Source of the DNA: Pelethousia sp034933245
GTDB taxonomy: Bacteria; Bacillota; Clostridia; Christensenellales; CAG-138
Reading direction: 5' to 3'
DNA: 64,000 bases
Assembly (NCBI GenBank): GCA_034933245.1
Contig: JAYFNX010000023.1
Coordinates: 43,135 to 107,134, forward strand
How positions within the stretch are numbered: position 1 is the first letter of the stretch; each line of letters starts with the position of its first letter. Below the pieces are notes generated by a model, which saw only the letters and a program-made list of their open reading frames with translations, did not search any database and was not told the DNA's origin. Both the position numbers and the translations under genes were made by a program. Below are positions 26,246 to 35,068 of this stretch, in pieces.

Positions 26246-27838
26246 TCAATTCCATGGCAGTTTGGGCTGGGCTGCAGCCACGGGCACGGGTTGCGAAAAA
26301 TCATAATTGGGGCTGCAATGTGGGTCCCCATGCAGCAGAAGCTCCTGTAGGACATCATAACAGCGCCGTTGATCCCATGCCGGGGCATTCACAAGGGAAG
26401 GGAGGGGCGCATGGCAACGCAGGAGCGCATAGGGGGTGTATACACAGGACAGGTTTTCTTTGCTGAGCCGCAGGCACAGTTCTATATCCAGTCCGGCTTG
26501 GGTCAGCTCCTCGTCAAATCCGCCGGTTTCCCAGAAGATCGAAGAGCGAAGCGCCATACACCATAGGCAAAGGACGGATACGGTATGAATGCTGTTTACA
26601 AACCGGTTTTGCCTTAAGTTGGAAAGGCTGTCCTGGCAGCCCGAATAAAAGCTTGCGGCCCAGCCGTCCAGGCCGCCCACGCCCCCGCTAAAGCGGATAC
26701 GCCCCAAACTGTCTACTAATTTTCCACCCGCGGCCCCCACGCCGGGCCGATAGAGCTGGGCAAGCAAACATTCTAGCCAGTTGGGGGCAAGAATCTCCGT
26801 ATCTTGCCCCAGAAATAGGAGAACTTCCGCCCTGGCTTCCAACGCAGCTCTATTAAGCAGTTTGGATAGGGAGCCGTTAAACCCGCCCACAATGTTGGCG
26901 GCCCGGTTTTTCTGTAGAATTTGGTAATATCGCAGCGTCTGCGGGTCGCGGCTTCCCATATCGGCAATGACAATGCGGCTGTATGGGTAAAGCGTTTGGG
27001 CCTCGATGCTCTCCAAAAGTCGGCGAAGGGCGGGCATCCCGTCCAGGGTGGGGATAATGATAGCTGTAGAAGGACGCCTTTTTTGCATCCACTCTACCCG
27101 CAAACTTCCGGGCCATTGGCCGGCAGAGGCCGTTTCTTTTGGGCGCAGAGGCGCTTGGACAAATTTGCCTGCCTTGGTTCCAGGGCGTCTATCCGAGGAG
27201 AGGGTATAGAGGGGATAGGGGATATGTACAGCCTTGTCGCTAGCGCATAGACACCTGAGATTATAGGCGAAACGGCCCTCCGGCGTGGGTGCCTCCATGC
27301 CGCCCGCCATGTGGAACAGCGTTTGTTTTACGGCAACGCCACAGGAGAGCATATCATAACTCATCTGGGTAATGCGGCTGGGCGCGCTCTTAAAGAATGG
27401 CTCGCATCTCTCTCCAGCAGGCCCTTGCGCGCGAATATCCTCATCACAATAGATGAGGTCGGCCCCATCGTTCGCAGATTTTGCAAAATGATAAAGAGCA
27501 TCCGGCGCCAAGCTATCCCCGGGCCAGAGGAAAAGAATATAATCCCCTTGCAAATAGTGCAGGTCCCGAATGATATCAAACCGGCGGTAAGTTTGGGTTA
27601 GCAGGGAAGAGAAGGTTTGGTTCCAAGCCGACGCATCCCATGAGCCTACCAGGGCTAGGGTGAAAAGAGGGCCGGGCTGGGGGGGATGGGCCCGTTGCTC
27701 ATGCAAATCCGCCGCCGTGGGCGAAACGGCCTGTAGAAAGGCCCCATAGGGCTCTTGTACGCAACGATAAGATGCGCTCTCAGGCTGAGCCAAGAACGCA
27801 TCCAAAAAACACTGTAGTTGTTTAACGCCCACTTTCAT
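26246..27838 (-). CDS. Glycosyltransferase, two family-2-like domains
   Basis: A 530-residue soluble protein with two GT-A-like halves. The second half (about 255-490) reads as a family 2 glycosyltransferase: an AIIIPTLDG start, a DMGS turn, a GQDTE segment in the DXD position and a GGFDEEL motif late. The first half (about 55-240) has a LYCDED-like acidic motif and looks like a degraded GT2 copy. Such proteins add sugars to surface polysaccharide or teichoic acids. It is followed on the same strand by a cyclophilin and a membrane protein. The acceptor is unknown. Confidence 0.78.
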   Translation of the reverse strand: MKVGVKQLQCFLDAFLAQPESASYRCVQEPYGAFLQAVSPTAADLHEQRAHPPQPGPLFTLALVGSWDASAWNQTFSSLLTQTYRRFDIIRDLHYLQGDYILFLWPGDSLAPDALYHFAKSANDGADLIYCDEDIRAQGPAGERCEPFFKSAPSRITQMSYDMLSCGVAVKQTLFHMAGGMEAPTPEGRFAYNLRCLCASDKAVHIPYPLYTLSSDRRPGTKAGKFVQAPLRPKETASAGQWPGSLRVEWMQKRRPSTAIIIPTLDGMPALRRLLESIEAQTLYPYSRIVIADMGSRDPQTLRYYQILQKNRAANIVGGFNGSLSKLLNRAALEARAEVLLFLGQDTEILAPNWLECLLAQLYRPGVGAAGGKLVDSLGRIRFSGGVGGLDGWAASFYSGCQDSLSNLRQNRFVNSIHTVSVLCLWCMALRSSIFWETGGFDEELTQAGLDIELCLRLSKENLSCVYTPYALLRCHAPLPSLVNAPAWDQRRCYDVLQELLLHGDPHCSPNYDFSQPVPVAAAQPKLPWN

Positions 27839-27868
27839 GGGCCTAGTATGCCCGCTACGCGGTGGGGA

Positions 27869-28372
27869 CTATACTTTCTCCGGCTCCTCTACAGGGCCCT
27901 CGTCCACTAAAGTAATGGATTTGATGCGAACCGCCTCACGTGGCTTATCCTCACGGCCAGTTTTAACGGAGGCAATCGCGTCCACCACATCCATGCCCTC
28001 GATTACCCGGCCAAAGGCGGCATATTGACCATCCAGGAAGGCACCGTCCTGGTGCATAATGAAAAATTGGCTGCCGGCGGAATCCGGATTCTGCGCTCTC
28101 GCCATGGAAATCGTGCCCCTGGTGTGCCGCAGCGGATTCGGAATCCCGTTTTGTATGAATTCGCCGGGAATATGGTAACCAGGGCCGCCCGTGCCGTTGC
28201 CTTGCGGGCATCCGCCTTGAATCATAAAGCCCGATATTACCCGGTGAAAGGTCAGCCCGTCATAAAAGCCCTTGGAAACCAGGGATTTGAAGTTTTTTAC
28301 AGTGTTGGGTGCGGCGGCGGCGTCCAACGCAAGCTTGATGATGCCGCCCTTTTCCATTTCGATCACGACCAT
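27869..28372 (-). CDS. Cyclophilin-type peptidyl-prolyl isomerase
   Basis: A single-domain cytoplasmic cyclophilin. The ATG at 28372 follows AAAGGAG and gives 167 residues; the in-frame ATG eight codons earlier has no ribosome site. Family motifs seen are NFKSLVSKGFYDGLTFHRVI, with the catalytic Arg, the FMIQGGCPQGNGTGG loop, and SAGSQFFIMHQD. It accelerates proline isomerisation during protein folding. There is no signal peptide. The gene lies between the glycosyltransferase and a polytopic membrane protein. Confidence 0.93.
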   Translation of the reverse strand: MVVIEMEKGGIIKLALDAAAAPNTVKNFKSLVSKGFYDGLTFHRVISGFMIQGGCPQGNGTGGPGYHIPGEFIQNGIPNPLRHTRGTISMARAQNPDSAGSQFFIMHQDGAFLDGQYAAFGRVIEGMDVVDAIASVKTGREDKPREAVRIKSITLVDEGPVEEPEKV

Positions 28373-28401
28373 GGGAAATGTCTCCTTTTCTTTCAATAAA
28401 G

Positions 28402-29628
28402 TTATGTATATAGGAAGGTCATAGCCAGCGCGCCATAGAGGTTAAACGCAATGGCAAAAAGGCCCACGCCTTTTTCCAAGAATCGGGGCTCCCAGGGGCC
28501 GTCCAGCACCAAATAGGCCAAAACCATTGGAAGCATATCCACCGTATAACGGGCGCCAAATTGCCAGCCGCCGAAGGTTTTATGTGCGCAGAGCAGGAGA
28601 AGTTCCAGCACAATTGCCCCGAGAAGACAAAAACGAAGTGCCTCCATGCGCTTTGCCCGGATATCCCGCACGGCTTTTGCCGCCAGAAGAAGATACAGTG
28701 GGTTCGCAATATAAAAAAGGAAACCATCGAAGTAAGGAAAGGAAAACCGGCCTTGCGCATCTATGGTTACAGGACGCAGAAGGATGTTTTTCAAATTTTG
28801 AAGAAGATAGCCGGGATGAAATTGTCCCATTTGCGCTTGGGTGAATTCGGGCAGATAGTTGTGGCCGAATTCCAGCGGATTGCCAAAGCGTGCCCAGTTA
28901 TACCACATATAAGCCCCTCCCACCAGCGCAGCCGGGATGAGGCAGGGCAACTGTCCAAAGAGGCTTTGTATCAGGCTATACCCGCGTGCACGGTCTTCGC
29001 GATAGAAATAAAAAGCCAACGGGAAAAAGGCGCAGGCTGAGAATGGGCGGCAGCCTACCGCAAGAGCCACGAGGGTGTAGGCCAAAAGCCGACGGTTGGC
29101 CATCGCAGCCCAAAGGCAACCGGTGAGAAGCAGCATATTAAGGGATTGAGCCTGAAACCATACGCCTCCGGACATGCTCATCCACATCATATTGCAGCCC
29201 ATTACATAAAACAGCGAAAGAAAAGCCGCGCTCTGGGGACGCGACCCCGCACGGCATAAAGAAGCGTATGCAAAAGCAGCCGTGCCCATGGCATAGAGCA
29301 TGACCAATAGGTTATTGGGCGTATTTTCACCGAAAATAAAGGTAAGGGGAAGTAAAACGAGCGAGGGCAGGGGTGGAAAGGACACAAACCAATCCCCTTG
29401 ATAGACGGCTAATTCCAACCATGGATAATCCTGCCCAAGACCCATGGCACCTCGTCTCCATGCCAAGGCCTGGAGCGTATAGCTATCCCATTGGCAATGC
29501 GTGAAAAGCGTGCCCCCCAACAAATCATGCAGCAGCAAGTATGTGAGCAGCATCAATCCCAGAATTCCCGCCAAATAGGCGCTATATTCCCGCTTGCAAA
29601 AGCTTTTGTACATGGCTCTATCATACAT
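28402..29628 (-). CDS. Polytopic membrane protein, GT-C-like
   Basis: A 408-residue integral membrane protein with about ten to eleven hydrophobic segments and a large loop between the first two (a WDSYTLQALAWRRG region near residue 45). The layout resembles GT-C glycosyltransferases and other polyprenyl-phosphate-dependent transferases; the acidic loop residue after the first helix fits, but no decisive motif is seen. Its neighbour is a GT2-like protein, so a role in envelope glycan synthesis is plausible. Start at 29628 or an ATG five codons later; neither has a clear ribosome site. Confidence 0.65.
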   Translation of the reverse strand: MYDRAMYKSFCKREYSAYLAGILGLMLLTYLLLHDLLGGTLFTHCQWDSYTLQALAWRRGAMGLGQDYPWLELAVYQGDWFVSFPPLPSLVLLPLTFIFGENTPNNLLVMLYAMGTAAFAYASLCRAGSRPQSAAFLSLFYVMGCNMMWMSMSGGVWFQAQSLNMLLLTGCLWAAMANRRLLAYTLVALAVGCRPFSACAFFPLAFYFYREDRARGYSLIQSLFGQLPCLIPAALVGGAYMWYNWARFGNPLEFGHNYLPEFTQAQMGQFHPGYLLQNLKNILLRPVTIDAQGRFSFPYFDGFLFYIANPLYLLLAAKAVRDIRAKRMEALRFCLLGAIVLELLLLCAHKTFGGWQFGARYTVDMLPMVLAYLVLDGPWEPRFLEKGVGLFAIAFNLYGALAMTFLYT

Positions 29629-29661
29629 GGATGGAGCGCCTTTTGCAAGCGCAGCGGCCCA

Positions 29662-30018
29662 CTAGGCTCTGCGCGCTCTTGTGCGTTTACAGAGCATGCA
29701 TTCTGTGAGAATGGTTAAAAATTCAGCCACGCTGGGAACATCCTGCATGTCATAGGCACCGAAAATGCGCCGGATGGCTGCCTGGTTCCCATCTTCCCAC
29801 GTGCGGCGTATAGCGAAACGAATATTGCGTTCCATGTTGTTGCGGGTAATCATGAAATGTCGCATTGTCATCATATACAGTCCATGGGAAAGATTGTACA
29901 TCATTTCGGGACGTCGCTCAGTTTGCTGCAACATGAAGAGCAAATAAGCATATCCCTTATACTTTGGCTGCATGCCGATTTCGTGCAAAACATCTGCAGG
30001 AAAAATCCTATCGTACAA
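29662..30018 (-). CDS. Stand-alone Spo0A C-terminal DNA-binding-domain protein
   Basis: A 118-residue protein matching the Spo0A C-terminal DNA-binding domain: HEIGMQPKYKGYAYL, then a helix region ending in an RNNMERNIRFAIRRTWEDG segment (Spo0A: RVERAIRHAIEVAW-like), then RRIFG. The receiver domain is absent. I chose a TTG at 30018 with AAGGAGG ten bases before; an ATG further up has no ribosome site. It probably binds 0A-box-like DNA or interferes with Spo0A without phosphorylation control. The upstream region is AT-rich. Confidence 0.82.
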   Translation of the reverse strand: MYDRIFPADVLHEIGMQPKYKGYAYLLFMLQQTERRPEMMYNLSHGLYMMTMRHFMITRNNMERNIRFAIRRTWEDGNQAAIRRIFGAYDMQDVPSVAEFLTILTECMLCKRTRARRA

Positions 30019-30250
30019 CGAGTGCTCCTCCTTTTGCAAAAAATAAAATATATTCATGAAAAGAAAAATACAAAAAACGATTAGAAAAAACAAGTTAATA
30101 ATAGAAGTCTATTACCATTATAAGCATCTTTCTACACGTTTGGCAAGGACGATGGAAGATTTCGACAAAATAAATTTTTTCACAACGAAAAGTGCCCATA
30201 AGTATGCCATAAGTTTGTCTGTGCGTGAGCAAGAATAACAAAAATGACAG

Positions 30251-30273
30251 GATGCATATCTTAAATATGCATC
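30251..30273. repeat. Perfect 9-bp inverted repeat
   Basis: GATGCATAT, a five-base spacer, and ATATGCATC. It lies in the 310-base AT-rich region between the Spo0A-like gene and the cyclodeaminase terminator. No T-run follows on either strand, so an operator is more likely than a terminator. Nothing else is recognised in this gap. Confidence 0.45.
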
Positions 30274-30328
30274 TGGTTGGTTGCGTTTGAAAAAAGAAAA
30301 GCATAAAAGAAAAAGCAGCAGAAATACA

Positions 30329-30362
30329 AAAAAGCGCAGGGCCAAAGGGACCCCGCGCTTTT
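30329..30362 (-). terminator. Terminator of the cyclodeaminase gene
   Basis: A stem of about 12 bp with one mismatch (AAAAGCGCAGGG and its near-complement) just past the stop on the minus strand, followed by a T-run on that strand. Confidence 0.7.
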
Positions 30363-30371
30363 GGATAAGTA

Positions 30372-31370
30372 TTAGAATGCAAGAATTTCGCCGATCCCCT
30401 GCCGCAGGGCGGCTTCATAAATACGGCGGGCGGTTACCACATCCAACACAGCACTGCCGGTGGTCTTGAATACGGTGATCTCCTCGTCGCTTTCGCGCCC
30501 CGGCACCTTGCCGGCAATTACTTCGCCCAACTCACCTTTTACCCGGTCCGCGCTGTATTTCCCTTCGGCAATGGGAATGAGAAAATCGCCGGATTCGTTC
30601 AGCGCACCGTTGCGGGTATCCACATATACCTTATCGGTATGGGTAATAACATAATCGTCAATTTCGTGCATGGTGGGCGTATAGGAGCCTACGCCGTTCA
30701 CATGGGCGCCCTTTTTGAGAAGCCTTCCATCAAAAACGGGCGTGGAGGTAGTGGTTACACAGGTGATGATATCCGCATCCTGCACGGCCTCGGCGGACGT
30801 GGCGGCAACCGTGACCTTTACGCCGAATTTTTCGCCGAACTGGGATTGCATGCGGCGTGCGAAATTTTCAGCCCGTTCCCGGCTGACATCAAAAACCCGT
30901 ACTACTTCGATGGGTCGTACAGTTAGAACGGCTTCCAACTGGCTTTCCGCTTGGCCGCCCGTGCCGAAAAGGGCGAATACCTTGCTGTCCTTTCGGGCAA
31001 GCACGTCCGTGGCCGCGCCGGATACGGCGCCGGTACGAATCCGGGTCAGGTGGGTACCGTCCATAATGCAGCAAACCTCGCCGGTTTCGTTATTGACCAA
31101 AAGCATGGTAGCGGGCACACTGGTAAGGCCCTTTTCGATGTTTTTAGGAAATACGGAAACGATCTTAACACCCAGGGCATTGGCAGCGGCGGCATAACCG
31201 GGCATATACAGGCTCTGGCCTTCATGCTCCGGAACATTCAAATTCACCCGCAGCGGGACATCGCTGCCTCCATTGGAATAAATCTCTAAGGCGTCCTTAT
31301 CAGCCTGAACGGCTTCCTTCATGGTAAAAACGCGCTTCATATCCGCTTGTTTCAAAACTACGATCTTCAT
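30372..31370 (-). CDS. Ornithine cyclodeaminase / mu-crystallin family protein
   Basis: A 332-residue NAD(P)-binding enzyme of the ornithine cyclodeaminase/mu-crystallin family. The Rossmann motif is FGTGGQAESQ near 137; the family substrate-site segment TRIRTGAVSGAATDVLAR is at about 108-125 and the C-terminal FKTTGSAVLDVVTA is present. Members deaminate ornithine to proline, or interconvert alanine/pyruvate or imino acids. The nearest neighbour (67 bases upstream) is a TauE/SafE permease, so an amino- or sulfo-acid substrate is possible. The exact substrate cannot be assigned. Confidence 0.88.
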   Translation of the reverse strand: MKIVVLKQADMKRVFTMKEAVQADKDALEIYSNGGSDVPLRVNLNVPEHEGQSLYMPGYAAAANALGVKIVSVFPKNIEKGLTSVPATMLLVNNETGEVCCIMDGTHLTRIRTGAVSGAATDVLARKDSKVFALFGTGGQAESQLEAVLTVRPIEVVRVFDVSRERAENFARRMQSQFGEKFGVKVTVAATSAEAVQDADIITCVTTTSTPVFDGRLLKKGAHVNGVGSYTPTMHEIDDYVITHTDKVYVDTRNGALNESGDFLIPIAEGKYSADRVKGELGEVIAGKVPGRESDEEITVFKTTGSAVLDVVTARRIYEAALRQGIGEILAF

Positions 31371-31437
31371 AATACCTTATTGCCTTCTTTCCCAAAATTT
31401 AAGAACGTAGCCCGATAACACCGGGCCAAAGGCCGCT

Positions 31438-32316
31438 TTATGCGGCCTCCTTCCCCTTCTTCAAGCTGCTGATGAGCATGGTAATGGCGCTATAGATGAT
31501 TACCGCAGCCACAACCCACTGCAACGCAGAAGTGTTCATGCTTTTGACCACGAATACAGCAACCAGCACCCCGATAATGCCGAAGATGGCTGCAAAAAGG
31601 GTTACCTTACGGGAATAGCTTTGAAGCTTGATAAACTGGATGCTGCCCACGGGCACGGAGAAGGTGCAGGCGCCCATCATGATCGGGAAGCTAACGCCGG
31701 GATTAAGGCCGAGGGCATAGACGGTCGCCATGGTCAAAGCATAGGAGCCAATGCCGATGTTATTGAGTGCGCCATAGACGAAGGAGAGCAGGCCCAGGAG
31801 AAGGAGCTTGAAGCCAACCAGCCCGGTGGCCTCGCCGCCGCTCGGATAGATGCCAAACTTGCCGGCAAGAATCATGCCCGCGGCAATGAACAGGCCGGCG
31901 GCAAGAAATTTCTTAATGGCGTTTACGGGAAGCTTAACTACAAATCGAGGGCTTATATAAGCACCCACAACTTGGGCGGCGATGGCGATAATGAGGGTGG
32001 CCAGATCGACCTCGATGGAGGAGATATAAGCCAGTGCCATCACGGCTACGGGCACCACGCATTGGGTGTTCAAAGTGCCCGGGAGCCTCTTTTCATCTAC
32101 CCAACCAAGCTTAGGATACAGGGCGGTGCTAATGGCGAAGTCGGAAATGCCAAAGGTTGAGAACAAAAAGATAACGCCGGTGCTTATGGCCATAACAATG
32201 GGATTGCCGGGCTCCTGCCTGGTCTCCTTCTTGTGGGCAATGAGGTCACGCACAAGATAGAATACAAACACGCCATTCACAAGAACCACAAGGGCCAAGA
32301 TGATGGTTACGAGCAT
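31438..32316 (-). CDS. TauE/SafE family membrane permease
   Basis: A 292-residue membrane protein with about eight hydrophobic segments and the TauE/SafE family pattern, including GISDFAISTALYPKLG near 60 and the FGIYPSGGEATGLVG loop. The family exports or imports small anions such as sulfite, sulfoacetate or taurine-related compounds. It lies between the cyclodeaminase and a TrmB-like regulator on the same strand, giving a likely three-gene operon. The substrate is an inference only. Confidence 0.85.
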   Translation of the reverse strand: MLVTIILALVVLVNGVFVFYLVRDLIAHKKETRQEPGNPIVMAISTGVIFLFSTFGISDFAISTALYPKLGWVDEKRLPGTLNTQCVVPVAVMALAYISSIEVDLATLIIAIAAQVVGAYISPRFVVKLPVNAIKKFLAAGLFIAAGMILAGKFGIYPSGGEATGLVGFKLLLLGLLSFVYGALNNIGIGSYALTMATVYALGLNPGVSFPIMMGACTFSVPVGSIQFIKLQSYSRKVTLFAAIFGIIGVLVAVFVVKSMNTSALQWVVAAVIIYSAITMLISSLKKGKEAA

Positions 32317-32340
32317 GAGAGATATCCTCCGTAATTGTGA

Positions 32341-33150
32341 TTATTGGGTAGCAAATACGTTGCGTACGCCTTCCATATCCTCACCAAACACGGCCTGAAC
32401 ATTTTCCTTGAGCTTATCGATCAAACGCAGACAATAGGCGTCGTGCATAACATACTCCGCCGCGAAGAACACCATGCTGGCGTTTTTCGTGAACAATGCC
32501 TCCGCGTTTGCGGCTGAACGGATGGATGCATGCAGCATCTCCCGATTGTCAACCGTAAGAGTGATCCACCTTGCTCCGAATTCCGCAAGCTTATCCGCTT
32601 CGTAGCCATGGGCGTAGACCTGCTGAATGCGGGTATCATACCGCCCTTGAGAGTCGTAGAGGACCGTGAGGGTGCGGAGGCCTGTTGCCTGCTGATGCAC
32701 CATGCTTTCTTCGATTCTGGCGGAAAGATCTTCCCGCCAGATCTGTAAAAGCACCTCCTCTTGTGCGCTGTCGATAAGCTCCGCGCATTTGCTCAGGATG
32801 GTGGAATAATCCGCAAGGTGCCATATCTGCTCGCTGTCCTTCGGAATTTCAAACCGAGCGGCGGAGCGGGACAATTCATCCAGAGCGTCCTCGGTGCTTT
32901 CGCGTAAAAGACGAACCAAACTTTCCACCGGCACCGCTTTGTAAAGACTGGCGCGTTCCCCTTCAGATGCCGCAAGGGCGCCACGATTTAGCAGGCTTTC
33001 GAGTGCGCCGTATACTTTTGAACGGGGCACGCTGGAATATTTGCTGGCTTCATACCCCGTGCATACGCCATTTTGCAATAACGCAATGTATACCTTGGCT
33101 TCCGTTTCCGTAAAGCCAAAACGCTTCAAAAGGTGAATCAAATCTCTCAT
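32341..33150 (-). CDS. TrmB-family transcriptional regulator
   Basis: A 269-residue regulator. An N-terminal winged helix (about residues 1-75, with the FTETEAKVYIALLQNG signature) is followed by a C-terminal ligand-binding/dimerisation half of TrmB type. I chose the ATG at 33150, with GGAGGG nearby; the frame is open upstream but without homology-like sequence. It heads the operon with the TauE permease and cyclodeaminase. A promoter with repeats lies upstream and it is likely autoregulated. The effector, often a sugar in TrmB proteins, is unknown here. Confidence 0.87.
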   Translation of the reverse strand: MRDLIHLLKRFGFTETEAKVYIALLQNGVCTGYEASKYSSVPRSKVYGALESLLNRGALAASEGERASLYKAVPVESLVRLLRESTEDALDELSRSAARFEIPKDSEQIWHLADYSTILSKCAELIDSAQEEVLLQIWREDLSARIEESMVHQQATGLRTLTVLYDSQGRYDTRIQQVYAHGYEADKLAEFGARWITLTVDNREMLHASIRSAANAEALFTKNASMVFFAAEYVMHDAYCLRLIDKLKENVQAVFGEDMEGVRNVFATQ

Positions 33151-33291
33151 AGCTTTCCCTCCAGGGTTTGATTGAATGCAAACAATATAATAATACTCGT
33201 TTGGTATAAAACAAGCAACCGGGAAGGAAGTGACGCCTATGAGCAGCTCAAAACATATAGGCCATGTCAAGGTTCGAAAGGAGGACACACA

Positions 33292-33363
33292 TAGTAGCTA
33301 TCCTAGGTAACTACTATAATATAATGACAATATTTTGTCAATATAAATTTGTATATTTTGTCA
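33292..33363 (-). promoter_or_regulatory. Promoter and candidate operators of the TrmB operon
   Basis: On the minus strand, TTGACA (33339-33334) and TATAGT (33316-33311) are 17 bases apart. An imperfect 25-base palindrome (TAGTAG...CTACTA, 33292-33316) covers the -10 box. TGACAAAATAT occurs twice in direct repeat (33330-33340 and 33353-33363), two helical turns apart. This fits repression by the TrmB-like protein. Confidence 0.6.
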
Positions 33364-33406
33364 TAAGGAAAACATAAGCGGGGAGAAAGGAATGAATGTA
33401 TCACTA

Positions 33407-33435
33407 TGCAAAAAGCCGAAGCGTACGCTTCGGCT
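33407..33435 (-). terminator. Terminator of the PLP decarboxylase gene
   Basis: A palindromic 22-base hairpin (AGCCGAAGCG and complement, tip TA) followed on the minus strand by a T-run. Confidence 0.75.
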
Positions 33436-33506
33436 CAAGGGCGATCAGGGAAGAAGAGATTCGTGGCCTGCCTACCCCTTATAAGGGGCGTTATCGTTGG
33501 GTGCGT

Positions 33507-34772
33507 TTAGATGGGGCCGTCAAAAAGCCCCGTGAAATCCAAGGTGGAAAAATAATCCGCGGGAGTCTCGGCCCGGCGAATCATGCAAAAGCTGCCGTCT
33601 TCCTTTAAAAGCAGCTCTGCGCAGCGCAGCTTGCCATTGTAATTGTACCCCATGGAACGGCCGTGCGCGCCGGCGTCATGGATAACGACCATGTCCCCCA
33701 TATCCACATGGGGCAGTGCGCGATCCACCGCAAACTTATCATTGTTTTCGCAAAGGGACCCGGTTACATCATAAACCTCTTCGGTGGGCTTATTCTCCTT
33801 GCTTAAAACCGTAATATGATGATATGCGCCATAAATGGCCGGGCGCATCAAATCGCAGGCTGAAGCATCTAATCCCAGGTAATGCTTGTGCGTATTCTTC
33901 TCATGAAGCACAGTGGAAACCAAGTATCCGTAAGGACCGGTTATATATCTGCCAAGCTCTGTAAATAGGCGCGGATGCAGGCCGTTGGGCATGGCAAGGC
34001 GCTCGTAAACCTTGCGTACGGCTTCGCCGATGGCGGCGATATCCACAGGGGCTTGCTCGGGCAAATAAGGAATCCCCACCCCGCCTGAAAGGTCAATGAA
34101 ACTTACCTCTACACCGGCTTGTTCCCGTGCTTCCAAAGCTAGGTTCAGAAGCTCCTCCAGCAAAAGGGGAAGGTATGCTTCGTCCAGCGAACAGCTTATG
34201 AGCATGGCATGCAAGCCAAAATGACGAGCTCCCATGGACTTGAGACGGCGGAACGCTTCCAGAAGCTGGTCCTTGGGCATACCGAATTTGGAATCGTGCA
34301 GATTGCCCATAATAGCGTTTTTATCAAGAGAAAAGCTCCCAGGGTTGTAGCGGCAGCATACCGTATCGGGAATACCGCCATGCGCCGCCAGGAAATCCAC
34401 ATGGGTCAAATCGTCCAAATTGATGATCGCCCCAAGCTTTCTCGCATATGCGTATTCTTCACCGGGGGTATCGTTGGAACTGAACATGATGCCGTCCCCT
34501 GTAATCCCAAGGCGCTCGCAGAGCATGAGCTCCGTCATGGAGGCGCAGTCCGCACCGCAGCCAAGATCTCGCAACAGGGAGAGAATAGCAGGGGTGGGCG
34601 TAGCTTTTACGGCGAAATACTCCCGAAATCCCTGGTTCCAGGCAAAAGCGGCCTGCAAATCCTTCACGCAGCGGCGTATGCCTGCCGCGTCATAAAGATA
34701 AAAGGGCGTCGGGTACTCTTTGGCGATGGCCTGCACTTGTTCCAGTGAAAAGGGCAAATTATTTGTAAGCAT
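33507..34772 (-). CDS. PLP-dependent decarboxylase, diaminopimelate/ornithine decarboxylase fold (group IV)
   Basis: A 421-residue fold-type III (alanine-racemase-like) PLP enzyme. The Schiff-base Lys is Lys56 in FAVKATPTP; the phosphate-binding glycines are in DLSGGVGIPY and the late active-site motif is CENNDKF. The ATG at 34772 follows AAAAAGGAG. The family includes diaminopimelate decarboxylase (LysA) and relatives acting on other amino acids. The CENNDKF motif differs from the LysA consensus CESGD, so substrate is uncertain. A TTGCCT-17-TATAAT promoter precedes it. Confidence 0.85.
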   Translation of the reverse strand: MLTNNLPFSLEQVQAIAKEYPTPFYLYDAAGIRRCVKDLQAAFAWNQGFREYFAVKATPTPAILSLLRDLGCGADCASMTELMLCERLGITGDGIMFSSNDTPGEEYAYARKLGAIINLDDLTHVDFLAAHGGIPDTVCCRYNPGSFSLDKNAIMGNLHDSKFGMPKDQLLEAFRRLKSMGARHFGLHAMLISCSLDEAYLPLLLEELLNLALEAREQAGVEVSFIDLSGGVGIPYLPEQAPVDIAAIGEAVRKVYERLAMPNGLHPRLFTELGRYITGPYGYLVSTVLHEKNTHKHYLGLDASACDLMRPAIYGAYHHITVLSKENKPTEEVYDVTGSLCENNDKFAVDRALPHVDMGDMVVIHDAGAHGRSMGYNYNGKLRCAELLLKEDGSFCMIRRAETPADYFSTLDFTGLFDGPI

Positions 34773-34800
34773 AACTGCGCTCCTTTTTAATATGCTCCGT

Positions 34801-34829
34801 ATTATAACAAAAGGATCCCCAATAGGCAA
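34801..34829 (-). promoter_or_regulatory. Promoter of the PLP decarboxylase gene
   Basis: On the minus strand, TTGCCT and a perfect TATAAT are 17 bases apart, about 30 bases before the ribosome site. Confidence 0.65.
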
Positions 34830-35038
34830 GAACTCGCGGGAATTAGATGCCGCCAACGATTCGAAAATGGAGAATTCGGGTTCTTGTTTTGCTAATTTAA
34901 AGAAAAAATAAAAAATTAATTCGTACATAATAATGCTAAAAAATGAAAAAGCCTATGGACCAGGCGGATTCGCAGGATAGAATATCCCGTAGATACGCCG
35001 AAACAAGCAAAAAACATATAGAAACTATAGTTTATATA

Positions 35039-35068
35039 TTGACATTTGGAGAGCGCAAATAATATAAA
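35039..35068 (+). promoter_or_regulatory. Candidate promoter in AT-rich gap before thioredoxin
   Basis: TTGACA and TATAAA are 18 bases apart. A second TATAAT at 35299-35304, close to the thioredoxin ribosome site, is an alternative with a poor -35. The rest of the 34830-35336 gap is AT-rich and holds nothing else I recognise. Confidence 0.45.

Noticed and set aside
33396..33608. A 70-codon plus-strand frame
   Set aside because: It spans the terminator hairpin of the decarboxylase and has no ribosome site or homology-like content.
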